Notes under the pieces: generated by a model
Database searches by the model: none
The model's input: the letters and a program-made list of their open reading frames with translations, nothing else
What the model was told of the DNA's origin: nothing
Shown here: one piece after another, positions 33,971 through 42,134 of the stretch
Numbering within the stretch: position 1 is the first letter of the stretch
Layout of the letters: the number at the start of each line of letters is the position of its first letter
Source: CAYYMH01 sp964472785
GTDB lineage: Bacteria; Zhuqueibacterota; Zhuqueibacteria; Thermofontimicrobiales; Thermofontimicrobiaceae
Assembly (NCBI GenBank): GCA_964472785.1
Contig: CAYYMH010000026.1
Coordinates: 1 to 52,089 of the forward strand
Length of the DNA: 52,089 nucleotides
Direction: 5' to 3'
Program-made: the position numbers and the translations under genes

Positions 33971-33980
33971 AATTGCTCCT

Positions 33981-34340
33981 TTAGTTAATTAAACGGTTAA
34001 TTAAAATATTAATTTCTTCCAAATCAAACGGTTTTTCAAAATACTTGATTATATTAATGTTACCAGAATGGAGAACCTTATCAGATAATTCATAAGAAGA
34101 AATGATGATTACTTTCTGACCAATACTTATTTCGCCAATTTTGAGCAGCCACTCATCACCTTGAGTGTCAGGTAAACGAATATCTGCAATAACAAGATCG
34201 AATGAATTTTGGATCAGGCATTCAAGTGCCTCCTTTGCTGAAGTAGCATTCTTTATTTGAACATTTTCATTCTGACGATAAATATAATTACATAAATTTT
34301 CAGCGAAAAATGCCTCATCTTCGATCACTAATATTTTCAT
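33981..34340 (-). CDS. Stand-alone response-regulator receiver
   Basis: A 119-residue CheY-like receiver with no output domain: acidic pair IEDE, phospho-acceptor Asp53 (VIADIRLPD), and a conserved Lys in YFEKPFDLEE. It ends 10 nt before the T9SS-sorted cytochrome gene and is probably co-transcribed with it. Its partners are unknown; the kinases at 22523 and 35989 are candidates. AAGGAA precedes the ATG. Upstream 34341-34594 is an AT-rich gap without a gene. Confidence 0.88.
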   Translation of the reverse strand: MKILVIEDEAFFAENLCNYIYRQNENVQIKNATSAKEALECLIQNSFDLVIADIRLPDTQGDEWLLKIGEISIGQKVIIISSYELSDKVLHSGNINIIKYFEKPFDLEEINILINRLIN

Positions 34341-34594
34341 AAAATTCCTTAAATAAAAGAAAACCTCTCACATAAGGTATTTATCTTATCAAATTGCATA
34401 CCATACATTGGAAGCAGACTTATTCTTTTTATTTACAGAAACTTATGAGATTGCTAAATTACGTATGTAACGGAGTTAATGGAGAATTTTATCAAAATCT
34501 GTGGTGATTAAAATGGCAAGTTTATCAAAATAAAATTTAATTATTTATTTTTATGAGTGTTAGGAGTTGGATAATTTTGTCCACTGTTTGGGTA

Positions 34595-35986
34595 TTATTG
34601 GTCAAAATTCTCATTAATATGGTGTTTTTTTATCAGGTAACGAATGATGTGCCGTTCCTCACCCAATATTTTTGCTGCCTTTAGCTGATTCCCCTGGCTG
34701 ACCCGCAATGCCTGGGTAACCAGTGATTTTTCGACCTCTTCAACATATTTTTTTAAAGATTTATCGTCTAAATCTTTTAAATCAGGTGCGCTGTTGGCAG
34801 TTTCTTTATTGTCATTCATCATTTCGCAGGCAAGGTGCTTTAACTCAATTGTGTCACCCTCACACAAAATAACTGCCCGCTCTATGGAATTATGTAGCTC
34901 TCGCATGTTTCCGGGCCAATCATATCGTAAAATCATATCACGTGCTTCTTTTGAAATGTTTCGGACTTTGCGTTTTAATTTGGCTGCGATTTTACTTAGA
35001 AAAAATTGTGAAATTAATAGTATCTCTTCTTTTCTCTGGGAAAGAGGTGGAATTTTAAGATGGAACATATTTAACCTGAAAAATAAATCTTTTCTGAAAT
35101 CACCCGCTTCAACCAATTTGTGGATATCCTGATTCGTTGCAGCAATGATTCTGATTTTTACTTTGATGTCCCGAACACCTCCTAATCTCTTGAAAACTCT
35201 GGTTTCGATAACACGCAGCAACTTAGCTTGCAGAGAAGGTGACATTTCAGAAATTTCATCCAGAAATAAAGTCCCGCCTTTAGCAAGTTCGATGAGACCG
35301 ATTTTTCGTTTTTTCGCATCGGTAAACGCGCCGGGTTCGTAGCCAAAAAGTTCGCTTTCCAGCAGATTTTCAGGCAGTGATGCACAGTTAATTTCAACAA
35401 ATGGCGCTTCTGCCTGCGGCGAATTTTGATGAATAAACCGCGCTAACATTTCTTTTCCTGTGCCGCTCGGTCCCTCGATCAAGATAACGCCTTCTTCAAC
35501 CTGAGCAACTTTCAATCCCAAATTTTGGACTTCCTCAATATGGGGCAATTGGCTTACAAAAAATGCCTCATTGTAAGACTGCTGAATCTGTTTTTTATAA
35601 TAATTAAATTGGTTATTCAATTGAAAATTTTCAAGCTGCTTCTCGATATTCACAAACAATTCATCCAATTCAAATGGTTTAATAATGTAATCTTCAACGC
35701 CCAATTTGAGCGCCTCGATTGCTGATTTAACCGACGCATGTGCAGTAATAATTATCGTCGGAATATTCAACCCTTCTTTTTTGACAAAGCGATACAAATC
35801 CAAACCGTTTCCATCCGGTAAATTTAGATCCAACAAAATCAAATCCGGATAGTTGGATTTGATCGTTTTTTTGGCATCCTCAATAACATGCACGCTATCA
35901 GCTGAATACCCCTTTTCTTCAAGCGCCCCTTTCAAAAAGAAGGCCAGACTTTCTTCATCATCAACGATCAGAATATATGGATTCAT
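34595..35986 (-). CDS. NtrC-family response regulator, GAFTDA variant
   Basis: A 463-residue regulator: receiver (Asp53 in LLDLNLPDG), AAA+ domain (GPSGTGKE Walker A), and Fis-like C-terminal helix-turn-helix (NQLKAAKILGEERHIIRYLIKK). The sigma-54 contact loop reads GAFTDA rather than GAFTGA; this variant occurs in other family members and may still work with sigma-54. It begins 2 nt after the kinase stop codon, its partner. The divergent CbcL-like gene and the nearby 9-heme gene are possible targets, but I found no sigma-54 site in front of either. Confidence 0.92.
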   Translation of the reverse strand: MNPYILIVDDEESLAFFLKGALEEKGYSADSVHVIEDAKKTIKSNYPDLILLDLNLPDGNGLDLYRFVKKEGLNIPTIIITAHASVKSAIEALKLGVEDYIIKPFELDELFVNIEKQLENFQLNNQFNYYKKQIQQSYNEAFFVSQLPHIEEVQNLGLKVAQVEEGVILIEGPSGTGKEMLARFIHQNSPQAEAPFVEINCASLPENLLESELFGYEPGAFTDAKKRKIGLIELAKGGTLFLDEISEMSPSLQAKLLRVIETRVFKRLGGVRDIKVKIRIIAATNQDIHKLVEAGDFRKDLFFRLNMFHLKIPPLSQRKEEILLISQFFLSKIAAKLKRKVRNISKEARDMILRYDWPGNMRELHNSIERAVILCEGDTIELKHLACEMMNDNKETANSAPDLKDLDDKSLKKYVEEVEKSLVTQALRVSQGNQLKAAKILGEERHIIRYLIKKHHINENFDQ

Positions 35987-35988
35987 TA

Positions 35989-38118
35989 TTAATTCTGCTC
36001 CTTTGGCAAATAAATTGTTACTGTAGTTCCATTATTGGGCTCGCTGCTAATGTCAATACGCCCGTGGTGTTGCTCGATAATCTTTTGAGTAATCGCTAAT
36101 CCCAAGCCGCTGCCGTGTGTGCGGGTACTAAAAAATGGATGGAAAATCTTTCTTCTTATTGCTTCCGGTATTCCGGCACCATTATCTTTAACCTGCAATT
36201 GTACACCATTATTTTTATTTTGAATACTGATTTTGATCGTGTCATCTTTTTCACTTGCTTGAATTGCATTTAGGCACACGTTCCACAGAACCTGCTCAAT
36301 CTTTTGTTCGTCAATCATAACTTCATGAAGATTATTATCAACATCTACTTTCAAGTTCATTTCATATTTTTTAATTGTTGGTTCGAATAAATGTTCAAAT
36401 CTTTTTATCAATGCATAAATATCAGATTTCCTGATATTGAGATGATCTTCCCGGGCATAAGATAGCAATCCTTTTAATATTTTATCCACTCGCAGAATTT
36501 CTTTTCGCAGCCTCTGATAATAGTCTCTTAACTGATCATTCTCTGTCAGCTTTGTTTCGAGTAGTTGAATACCAGTTTGAATGCTAGCTAATGGATTTTT
36601 GATCTCATGGGCAATTCGAGCAGACATCTCCCCGATCATGGCCAGATGTTTTCTCCTTTCTCGCTCCCGTTCCAATTGACGAGTTAATGTTACATCATGT
36701 ACAACTCCTTGATACATTATTGTGTTACCTAACCTAAAACGACTGAGAGATATTTCGACATCTAATAATTTTCCTGATTTCGATTTCATACCTAAAGACA
36801 AAGTCATCATCTTTTTCCGTTCTCTAACAAAAGACTTAATGCTGTTCTCAAACTTTTTAACTTCAGAAGGTTGAATTATTTTTTCGATTGTAAAAGTTCC
36901 TTTGCATAGCTCAGCCTCAGTAAAATCAAAAAGTTTTTCAAAACTTTGATTTATCATAATAATTTTTTTCAGTGTACACAAAAAAATTGGATCCGGTGAC
37001 TGCTCTACTAAAATACGATAGCGTGATTCGGCTTTATTTTTTTCTTCGATAAGCGCTGTTTGGATTTTTAAATTTTCTAATTCTTTTTTGGTCGTAATGT
37101 GTTTAGCATTTATTCTACTTACCAATGTGGCACCGAAAACAATTGTGATGATGATGGCAATAATCAGTAATAAAAAATTCCTGAATTCACTCCTTAACGA
37201 TTGAGTAATCTCAGCGAACGGGGTGCTGATCGCAACAGTCCATTTTGTGTTTTCCAGTTGGATATTTGCATATCCGATGAGTTGTTTTGGCAATTCCACA
37301 TTAGTCTTGATTTCAACACCGGAATCTGAATCCATCATCTCCTTTTCCAAACTAAAATCACCGTGGCAATTAAAACATCTGGGTTCTGCATTGTTCAGGT
37401 TTTGTATTAACATTTCCTCATGCTCAGGATGATAAATCAAATACCCGGCTTCATTTATCACCCAAACGTGATCTTCGCTATCAACCGTGATTGGCTGCAA
37501 TGCTTCATGGAGCGCTTCCTTGACATCAATCGAACCGATAACAGCGCCAATAAACTGGTCGTTGTCAGAATAAATCGGAGAAACAAAACAGGCTATCACC
37601 TTACCGTCACTCAATATATTTCTTTCAAAGAATAATGTCTTTTTATTTGCTGCCGCTTTGTCAAATACCTGCTTAAACCGCATCTGCACGTCATCAGATT
37701 GTTTAGCGGGACAAGGGTACCCTTCAGGATAACCGAAAATGGATATCATTTCTGGTGTTACATAAAAAATGTGCTGAAACCCGGAGAGCACTTCATAGGT
37801 GCGCTTGATCTTATCCTGGTAGGCATTCTGGTCAAAATCAATATGGCTGGGAATGTGTGCCAAAAATTCCAGCGCATTAAATCGTTCTTTGAAATAAGAT
37901 TCTAAACTGATTCCGGCTTGTAATGCCAGCGTTTTCTGTTTCTCGCTGTAGAGCTGAATCAAATTATCTTTGGTTTGGAAATATTGAATGTGGGCGATAA
38001 ATCCTAAAACAAAGATGATGAACGTTGCTGTTGAAAAAATGATAAATTTATCCTTCATTCGATGACTCTTTTGAATTAGTCCCATTCTTGTTTTCTTGAA
38101 TATAAAATATTTTTTCAA
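35989..38118 (-). CDS. Cache/PAS sensor histidine kinase with heme c motif
   Basis: A 709-residue kinase. A membrane helix (~25-45), an extracytoplasmic Cache-like sensor (~50-305), a second helix (~312-335), a PAS domain (~365-485), the phospho-acceptor RIAHEIKNPLAS and a catalytic domain with DNGAGIPEAI and GSGLGLAITQKI are visible. A single heme c motif CFNCH (C248-H252) sits late in the periplasmic domain, so it probably senses redox state through a covalently bound heme. Other in-frame ATGs 11 and 20 codons downstream are possible starts. It is the first gene of a pair with the NtrC-type regulator and is divergent from the 19-heme gene at 38245. Confidence 0.9.
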   Translation of the reverse strand: MKKYFIFKKTRMGLIQKSHRMKDKFIIFSTATFIIFVLGFIAHIQYFQTKDNLIQLYSEKQKTLALQAGISLESYFKERFNALEFLAHIPSHIDFDQNAYQDKIKRTYEVLSGFQHIFYVTPEMISIFGYPEGYPCPAKQSDDVQMRFKQVFDKAAANKKTLFFERNILSDGKVIACFVSPIYSDNDQFIGAVIGSIDVKEALHEALQPITVDSEDHVWVINEAGYLIYHPEHEEMLIQNLNNAEPRCFNCHGDFSLEKEMMDSDSGVEIKTNVELPKQLIGYANIQLENTKWTVAISTPFAEITQSLRSEFRNFLLLIIAIIITIVFGATLVSRINAKHITTKKELENLKIQTALIEEKNKAESRYRILVEQSPDPIFLCTLKKIIMINQSFEKLFDFTEAELCKGTFTIEKIIQPSEVKKFENSIKSFVRERKKMMTLSLGMKSKSGKLLDVEISLSRFRLGNTIMYQGVVHDVTLTRQLERERERRKHLAMIGEMSARIAHEIKNPLASIQTGIQLLETKLTENDQLRDYYQRLRKEILRVDKILKGLLSYAREDHLNIRKSDIYALIKRFEHLFEPTIKKYEMNLKVDVDNNLHEVMIDEQKIEQVLWNVCLNAIQASEKDDTIKISIQNKNNGVQLQVKDNGAGIPEAIRRKIFHPFFSTRTHGSGLGLAITQKIIEQHHGRIDISSEPNNGTTVTIYLPKEQN

Positions 38119-38174
38119 ATATTCAAAACATTATTTTTATTCTGATGGCATTAAAGATTTCGTATTAAATTTAC

Positions 38175-38202
38175 TTGACATTTTCAAAGTAATTATTATA
38201 TT
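38175..38202 (+). promoter_or_regulatory. Sigma-70-type promoter of the 19-heme gene
   Basis: TTGACA and TATATT separated by 16 bp, about 42 bp before the ATG at 38245. It lies in a 126-bp divergent region shared with the kinase gene. Confidence 0.55.
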
Positions 38203-38244
38203 TAAATAAAACTGAATTTCTAAAGCCCATTTGGAGTCATTTTC

Positions 38245-41028
38245 ATGAAAAAAAGTCCATTCCTCGTCATTTTTATTTTCTTTATATCGTTGCTTTTCCC
38301 ATTCTCTCCCCTACGATCGCAAGAGAATCAGGATTGTTTGGACTGTCATGAAGACCCGACATTAACAGTCCAGCGAGATGGAAAAACAATATCGTTACTT
38401 ATCCGGAATAAAAAATATCAAGCCTCGGTCCATGGCGACAACGATTGTATTTCGTGCCACATGGATATTGAGGAATTGCCCCATGAATCGCAACTCGAAA
38501 AAGTGCAATGCTCGAATTGCCATGATAAAATTGCTGAATCCTATCAGACGAGTCTCCACGGTGAAGCATACGACCGAAATGATCCATTCGCACCTACTTG
38601 TGTAAGCTGCCATGGCACTCATTACATTTTGCCGCCATCTGACTCTGAATCCAACACTTATGTGATGAACATCCCCGTAATGTGCGGTCGGTGCCACAAA
38701 GAGGGTACGGATATGGTGAAAGTTCATGATATTCCTGAAAAAGATATTATTTATAATTATTCCATGTCAATACACGGCGAAGGACTTTTTACTCGCGGAT
38801 TAATTGGCACTGCTGTTTGTACGAGTTGCCACAAAGCACATCAAATACTTCCGCATACCGATCCCAAATCTTCAATTAATCGAAACAATATTGCAGCAAC
38901 CTGTATGCAATGTCATGCATTGATCGAACAAGTTCACACCAAGGTTGTTCGCGGAGAGCTTTGGGAAAAACAGCCCGATGTGATTCCTGCTTGTATTGAG
39001 TGCCACTCTCCCCATAAAATCAGACGTGTTTTTTATGTGGACACCATGACAGACGAATATTGTATGCGTTGTCATTCACAAAAAGATGTCGTTAGAATAA
39101 ATGATGACGGTTCAGTTGATACACTTTTTGTGGATATCTCCAAATTACGCCATTCAGCCCACGCCAACAATATTGAATGTATCAAATGTCACGTTAACGT
39201 GAGTAATCTGAAAGATCCGGTGTGCGAAGACTCCGGGCCAGTCGATTGTTCGATTTGCCACGCGCAGAATGTGTTGGATTATCAAAGAAGCACCCACGGG
39301 ACATCTCTGGCAGAAGGAAATCCGAACGCACCGAATTGTAAAGAATGTCACGGCGATCATTTTATTCAAACAAAAGATGAGCTTGATTCTCCCATTTTTA
39401 CCAAAAACATACCGGGTTTGTGTGGAAAATGTCATCGAGCCGGTGAAGACAAGGTGGAGCGTATTGCTGAAGACAGTACAGCTATTGTTGAAAACTACAC
39501 CATGAGTATCCACGGTAAAGGACTACTGACCAGCGGACTGCTCGTATCAGCCGTTTGTACAAGTTGTCATTCTGCTCATTTTATTTTACCTGCCACCGAC
39601 GCCCGGTCACTGGTGAATCCGAACAATATCGGCGAAACATGCGCCCAGTGTCATTTGGGAATTTATGAAGATTATAGCAGTTCAATCCACAGCCCGAGTG
39701 TCGCCAAATCAGAAGAAAATTTACCGACATGCCATACCTGTCACAATGCTCACGAAGTTGAACGTATTGACCGAACGTCGTTCCGGCAGCAAATTTTAGC
39801 TGAATGCGGCACCTGTCATGAATATGAAACCCATTCGTATTTTGACACATATCACGGCAAGGTGTCTTTATTGGGATCGGGTAAAACTGCCAAATGTTCC
39901 GATTGTCACGGCGCTCACAATATTTTACCGGTGTCAAATCCGAAATCCACGCTCAGCAGAGAAAATGCGATCGAGACGTGTAAACAATGTCACCCCAATT
40001 CCAATCGTAAATTTACCGGCTATTTATCACACGCAACGCATCATAATCGTCACAAATATCCAATTCTGTTTTATACATTCTGGGCAATGACCTTTTTGCT
40101 TGTCGGCACGTTTCTGTTTTTCGGAATTCATACGTTGCTCTGGATTCCCCGTTCGTTTTTAGAGCGTTTTCGGCTGCACAAAAAGCTAAGGCGAGAGTCA
40201 AAAAGTTATTACGTGCGTTTTGGAAAAGTATGGCGGATTTTACACATTGTCGTCATCATCAGTTTCTTTGCGTTAGTGGTTACCGGGATGATACTGAAAT
40301 TTGCCGCCACAAAATGGGCGGTCTTTTTTGCTAATCTGTTAGGCGGCTTCGAGAGTGCGGGTGTCATTCACCGTCTCGGTGCCATCGTGACTTTTCTCTA
40401 TTTTGCTGTGCACTTTTATTTCGTTTATAAAAATTGGAAAAATTCAGGAAAGTCGTTACGTCAGTTTATTTTTGATAAAGAACACGGATTAGCGCCCACC
40501 TGGCATGACGTCAAAGAATTCTTTCAAACCATCCGCTGGTTCTTCACCGGGAAAAAACGACCGAATTACGGACGCTGGACGTACTGGGAAAAATTTGATT
40601 ATCTGGCTGTTTTCTGGGGTGTTGCCATGATCGGATTTACCGGCCTGATTTTGTGGTTTCCGGAATTTTTCACTCGTTTTCTGCCGGGCTGGATCATCAA
40701 TGTCGCCACCATTATCCACAGCGACGAAGCACTGCTGGCAACGGGTTTTATTTTTACCTTTCACTTTTTTAACACCCATTTCCGGCCGGAAAAATTTCCC
40801 ATGGACCCGGTGATCTTCACCGGTAAAGTCCCACTGGAAGAGTTTAAAATTGATCGACCACGGGAATATGAATTGGTTAAAAAGGAAGGCAAGTTGAGAC
40901 AAAGACTGGAAAAAGCGCCACCGCAATGGGTGACCAAATGGGCGCACATTTTTGGGATTTGCTGCTTAATCTTTGGCTACATTTTGGTCGGTATGATAAT
41001 TTGGGCGATGATTTTTCAGTATAAATAA
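38245..41028 (+). CDS. 19-heme cytochrome c fused to membrane cytochrome-b-like domain (CbcL-like)
   Basis: A 927-residue fusion. A signal peptide (1-25) is followed by 19 CXXCH motifs up to ~residue 590. Then comes a membrane part (~610-925) with several helices and conserved histidines (GIHTLLW, LHIVVIISFF, VIHRLG, FAVHFYF, ATIIHSDE, FTFHFFNTHF), like the FdnI/HydC cytochrome b family. This is the layout of Geobacter CbcL, an inner-membrane menaquinol-oxidising cytochrome bc fusion, but CbcL has far fewer c hemes. The c domain is itself duplicated: YSMSIHGEGLFTRGL...AVCTSCH and YTMSIHGKGLLTSGL...AVCTSCH mark equivalent points. Likely role: take electrons from quinol and deliver them through a long heme wire into the periplasm. 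Confidence 0.9.
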   Translation: MKKSPFLVIFIFFISLLFPFSPLRSQENQDCLDCHEDPTLTVQRDGKTISLLIRNKKYQASVHGDNDCISCHMDIEELPHESQLEKVQCSNCHDKIAESYQTSLHGEAYDRNDPFAPTCVSCHGTHYILPPSDSESNTYVMNIPVMCGRCHKEGTDMVKVHDIPEKDIIYNYSMSIHGEGLFTRGLIGTAVCTSCHKAHQILPHTDPKSSINRNNIAATCMQCHALIEQVHTKVVRGELWEKQPDVIPACIECHSPHKIRRVFYVDTMTDEYCMRCHSQKDVVRINDDGSVDTLFVDISKLRHSAHANNIECIKCHVNVSNLKDPVCEDSGPVDCSICHAQNVLDYQRSTHGTSLAEGNPNAPNCKECHGDHFIQTKDELDSPIFTKNIPGLCGKCHRAGEDKVERIAEDSTAIVENYTMSIHGKGLLTSGLLVSAVCTSCHSAHFILPATDARSLVNPNNIGETCAQCHLGIYEDYSSSIHSPSVAKSEENLPTCHTCHNAHEVERIDRTSFRQQILAECGTCHEYETHSYFDTYHGKVSLLGSGKTAKCSDCHGAHNILPVSNPKSTLSRENAIETCKQCHPNSNRKFTGYLSHATHHNRHKYPILFYTFWAMTFLLVGTFLFFGIHTLLWIPRSFLERFRLHKKLRRESKSYYVRFGKVWRILHIVVIISFFALVVTGMILKFAATKWAVFFANLLGGFESAGVIHRLGAIVTFLYFAVHFYFVYKNWKNSGKSLRQFIFDKEHGLAPTWHDVKEFFQTIRWFFTGKKRPNYGRWTYWEKFDYLAVFWGVAMIGFTGLILWFPEFFTRFLPGWIINVATIIHSDEALLATGFIFTFHFFNTHFRPEKFPMDPVIFTGKVPLEEFKIDRPREYELVKKEGKLRQRLEKAPPQWVTKWAHIFGICCLIFGYILVGMIIWAMIFQYK

Positions 41029-41043
41029 TTTTTTGATAAAACT

Positions 41044-41117
41044 CACGCAAAGTCGCCAAGCCTGCAAAGAAAAAAGAAGGAAATTGACAAACTTTGCATT
41101 CTTTGCGGCTTTGCGTG
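41044..41117. repeat. Imperfect inverted repeat (CACGCAAAG...CTTTGCGTG)
   Basis: The 17-base arms at 41044-41060 and 41101-41117 match except two positions. The sequence type (a CACGCAAAG / CTTTGCG alternation) resembles degenerate intergenic repeats elsewhere in this window and may also act as the terminator of the 19-heme gene. Confidence 0.6.
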
Positions 41118-41234
41118 GATAATGTATTTTGTGTGTAACCTGCTGCTATGTTATTAATAATTCAGGACAAGTCATTCATCCTTTTTCTCAAAAAATTTTT
41201 CGTGTTCTTTAGTGTTTTTCGTGCGCTAATTTTT

Positions 41235-42098
41235 TCAATACTCTAACACCTTCTTATAAAGCCCTACCTCACTGGAATATTTCGCTAATTTGAAAAACAA
41301 CGTCGTCAGCATGTAAATCTGCTGCAACAGAAATAGCAACAAAATGACAATCGAATTAGGAAAATGGAGCAGATCAGCAATCGGATTGTAGATAATTAAT
41401 ACAATCGCACTGAAAAGAAAAAACAAAAATGCCAGCGAAAATGTTTTCCCAAACTTGCCAAACGCGAATTTAATCCCCTGCCACATAGAGACCCTCATTT
41501 TTCGTTCATCATTAATGACAGCGTGAATTCGTGCGTAATCGATCACCATGGCGATTAGAATTATGCTCAAATAGCGCAAGCCCACTTTGATCCAGGCGCC
41601 ATAATACAGAACAGCTTCCATGGAATCAGCTCCGAAAACCAGTTTCTGAAATCCGGTCCAGATAAATTGCAGCAAAAATAAAATGATAATCGCCGGGATA
41701 CACCATAACACTAAGCGGATAAAACGACCGAAGTATTTCGCTGCATCTCCCCAGAATTGAGCTGCTGAAAATAGTTCCTGGCGAAAAAATAGAGAAAGCA
41801 CGCCACCGGATAAAAATAATTGCATCAGCCAATACAAGACCGGCACAATCAAAAGTAAACTCATCCCTGATTTCAACGCCTCACCCCGATGCGCGAACAG
41901 CTCAAACAGAAAATCCATATCCAGTCTGCCGGCAAGGGTTTGTCCCATGAGGCTGCTGCCAATATATTCATTCAGAATCGCCCGAAACGGCAGAAGAATA
42001 ATTATACCAAAAACGAGATTAATCAGATAATAGATCAGAATTAGCTTTTTATTATTCCATGTTTGGGAAAATCCATTTTTTAAAATTTTGAATATCAT
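41235..42098 (-). CDS. Polytopic membrane protein of unknown function
   Basis: A 287-residue protein with about six membrane helices: ~20-42, ~82-106, ~127-150, ~175-190, ~217-237 and ~245-268. It has no signal peptide or catalytic motif and a cytoplasmic N-terminus starting MIFKILKNGFSQTWNNKK. This layout, with a repeated pair-of-helices pattern and WQGIKFAFGKFGKTFSLAFL, resembles generic DUF4013/GlpQ-membrane-domain-like families, but I cannot name one. It lies 36 nt downstream of the M1 peptidase gene on the same strand and is probably in one operon with it. Confidence 0.65.
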   Translation of the reverse strand: MIFKILKNGFSQTWNNKKLILIYYLINLVFGIIILLPFRAILNEYIGSSLMGQTLAGRLDMDFLFELFAHRGEALKSGMSLLLIVPVLYWLMQLFLSGGVLSLFFRQELFSAAQFWGDAAKYFGRFIRLVLWCIPAIIILFLLQFIWTGFQKLVFGADSMEAVLYYGAWIKVGLRYLSIILIAMVIDYARIHAVINDERKMRVSMWQGIKFAFGKFGKTFSLAFLFFLFSAIVLIIYNPIADLLHFPNSIVILLLFLLQQIYMLTTLFFKLAKYSSEVGLYKKVLEY

Positions 42099-42134
42099 TA
42101 GTTCACCTTTTGTTCAAAATTTAAATCACCTTCT

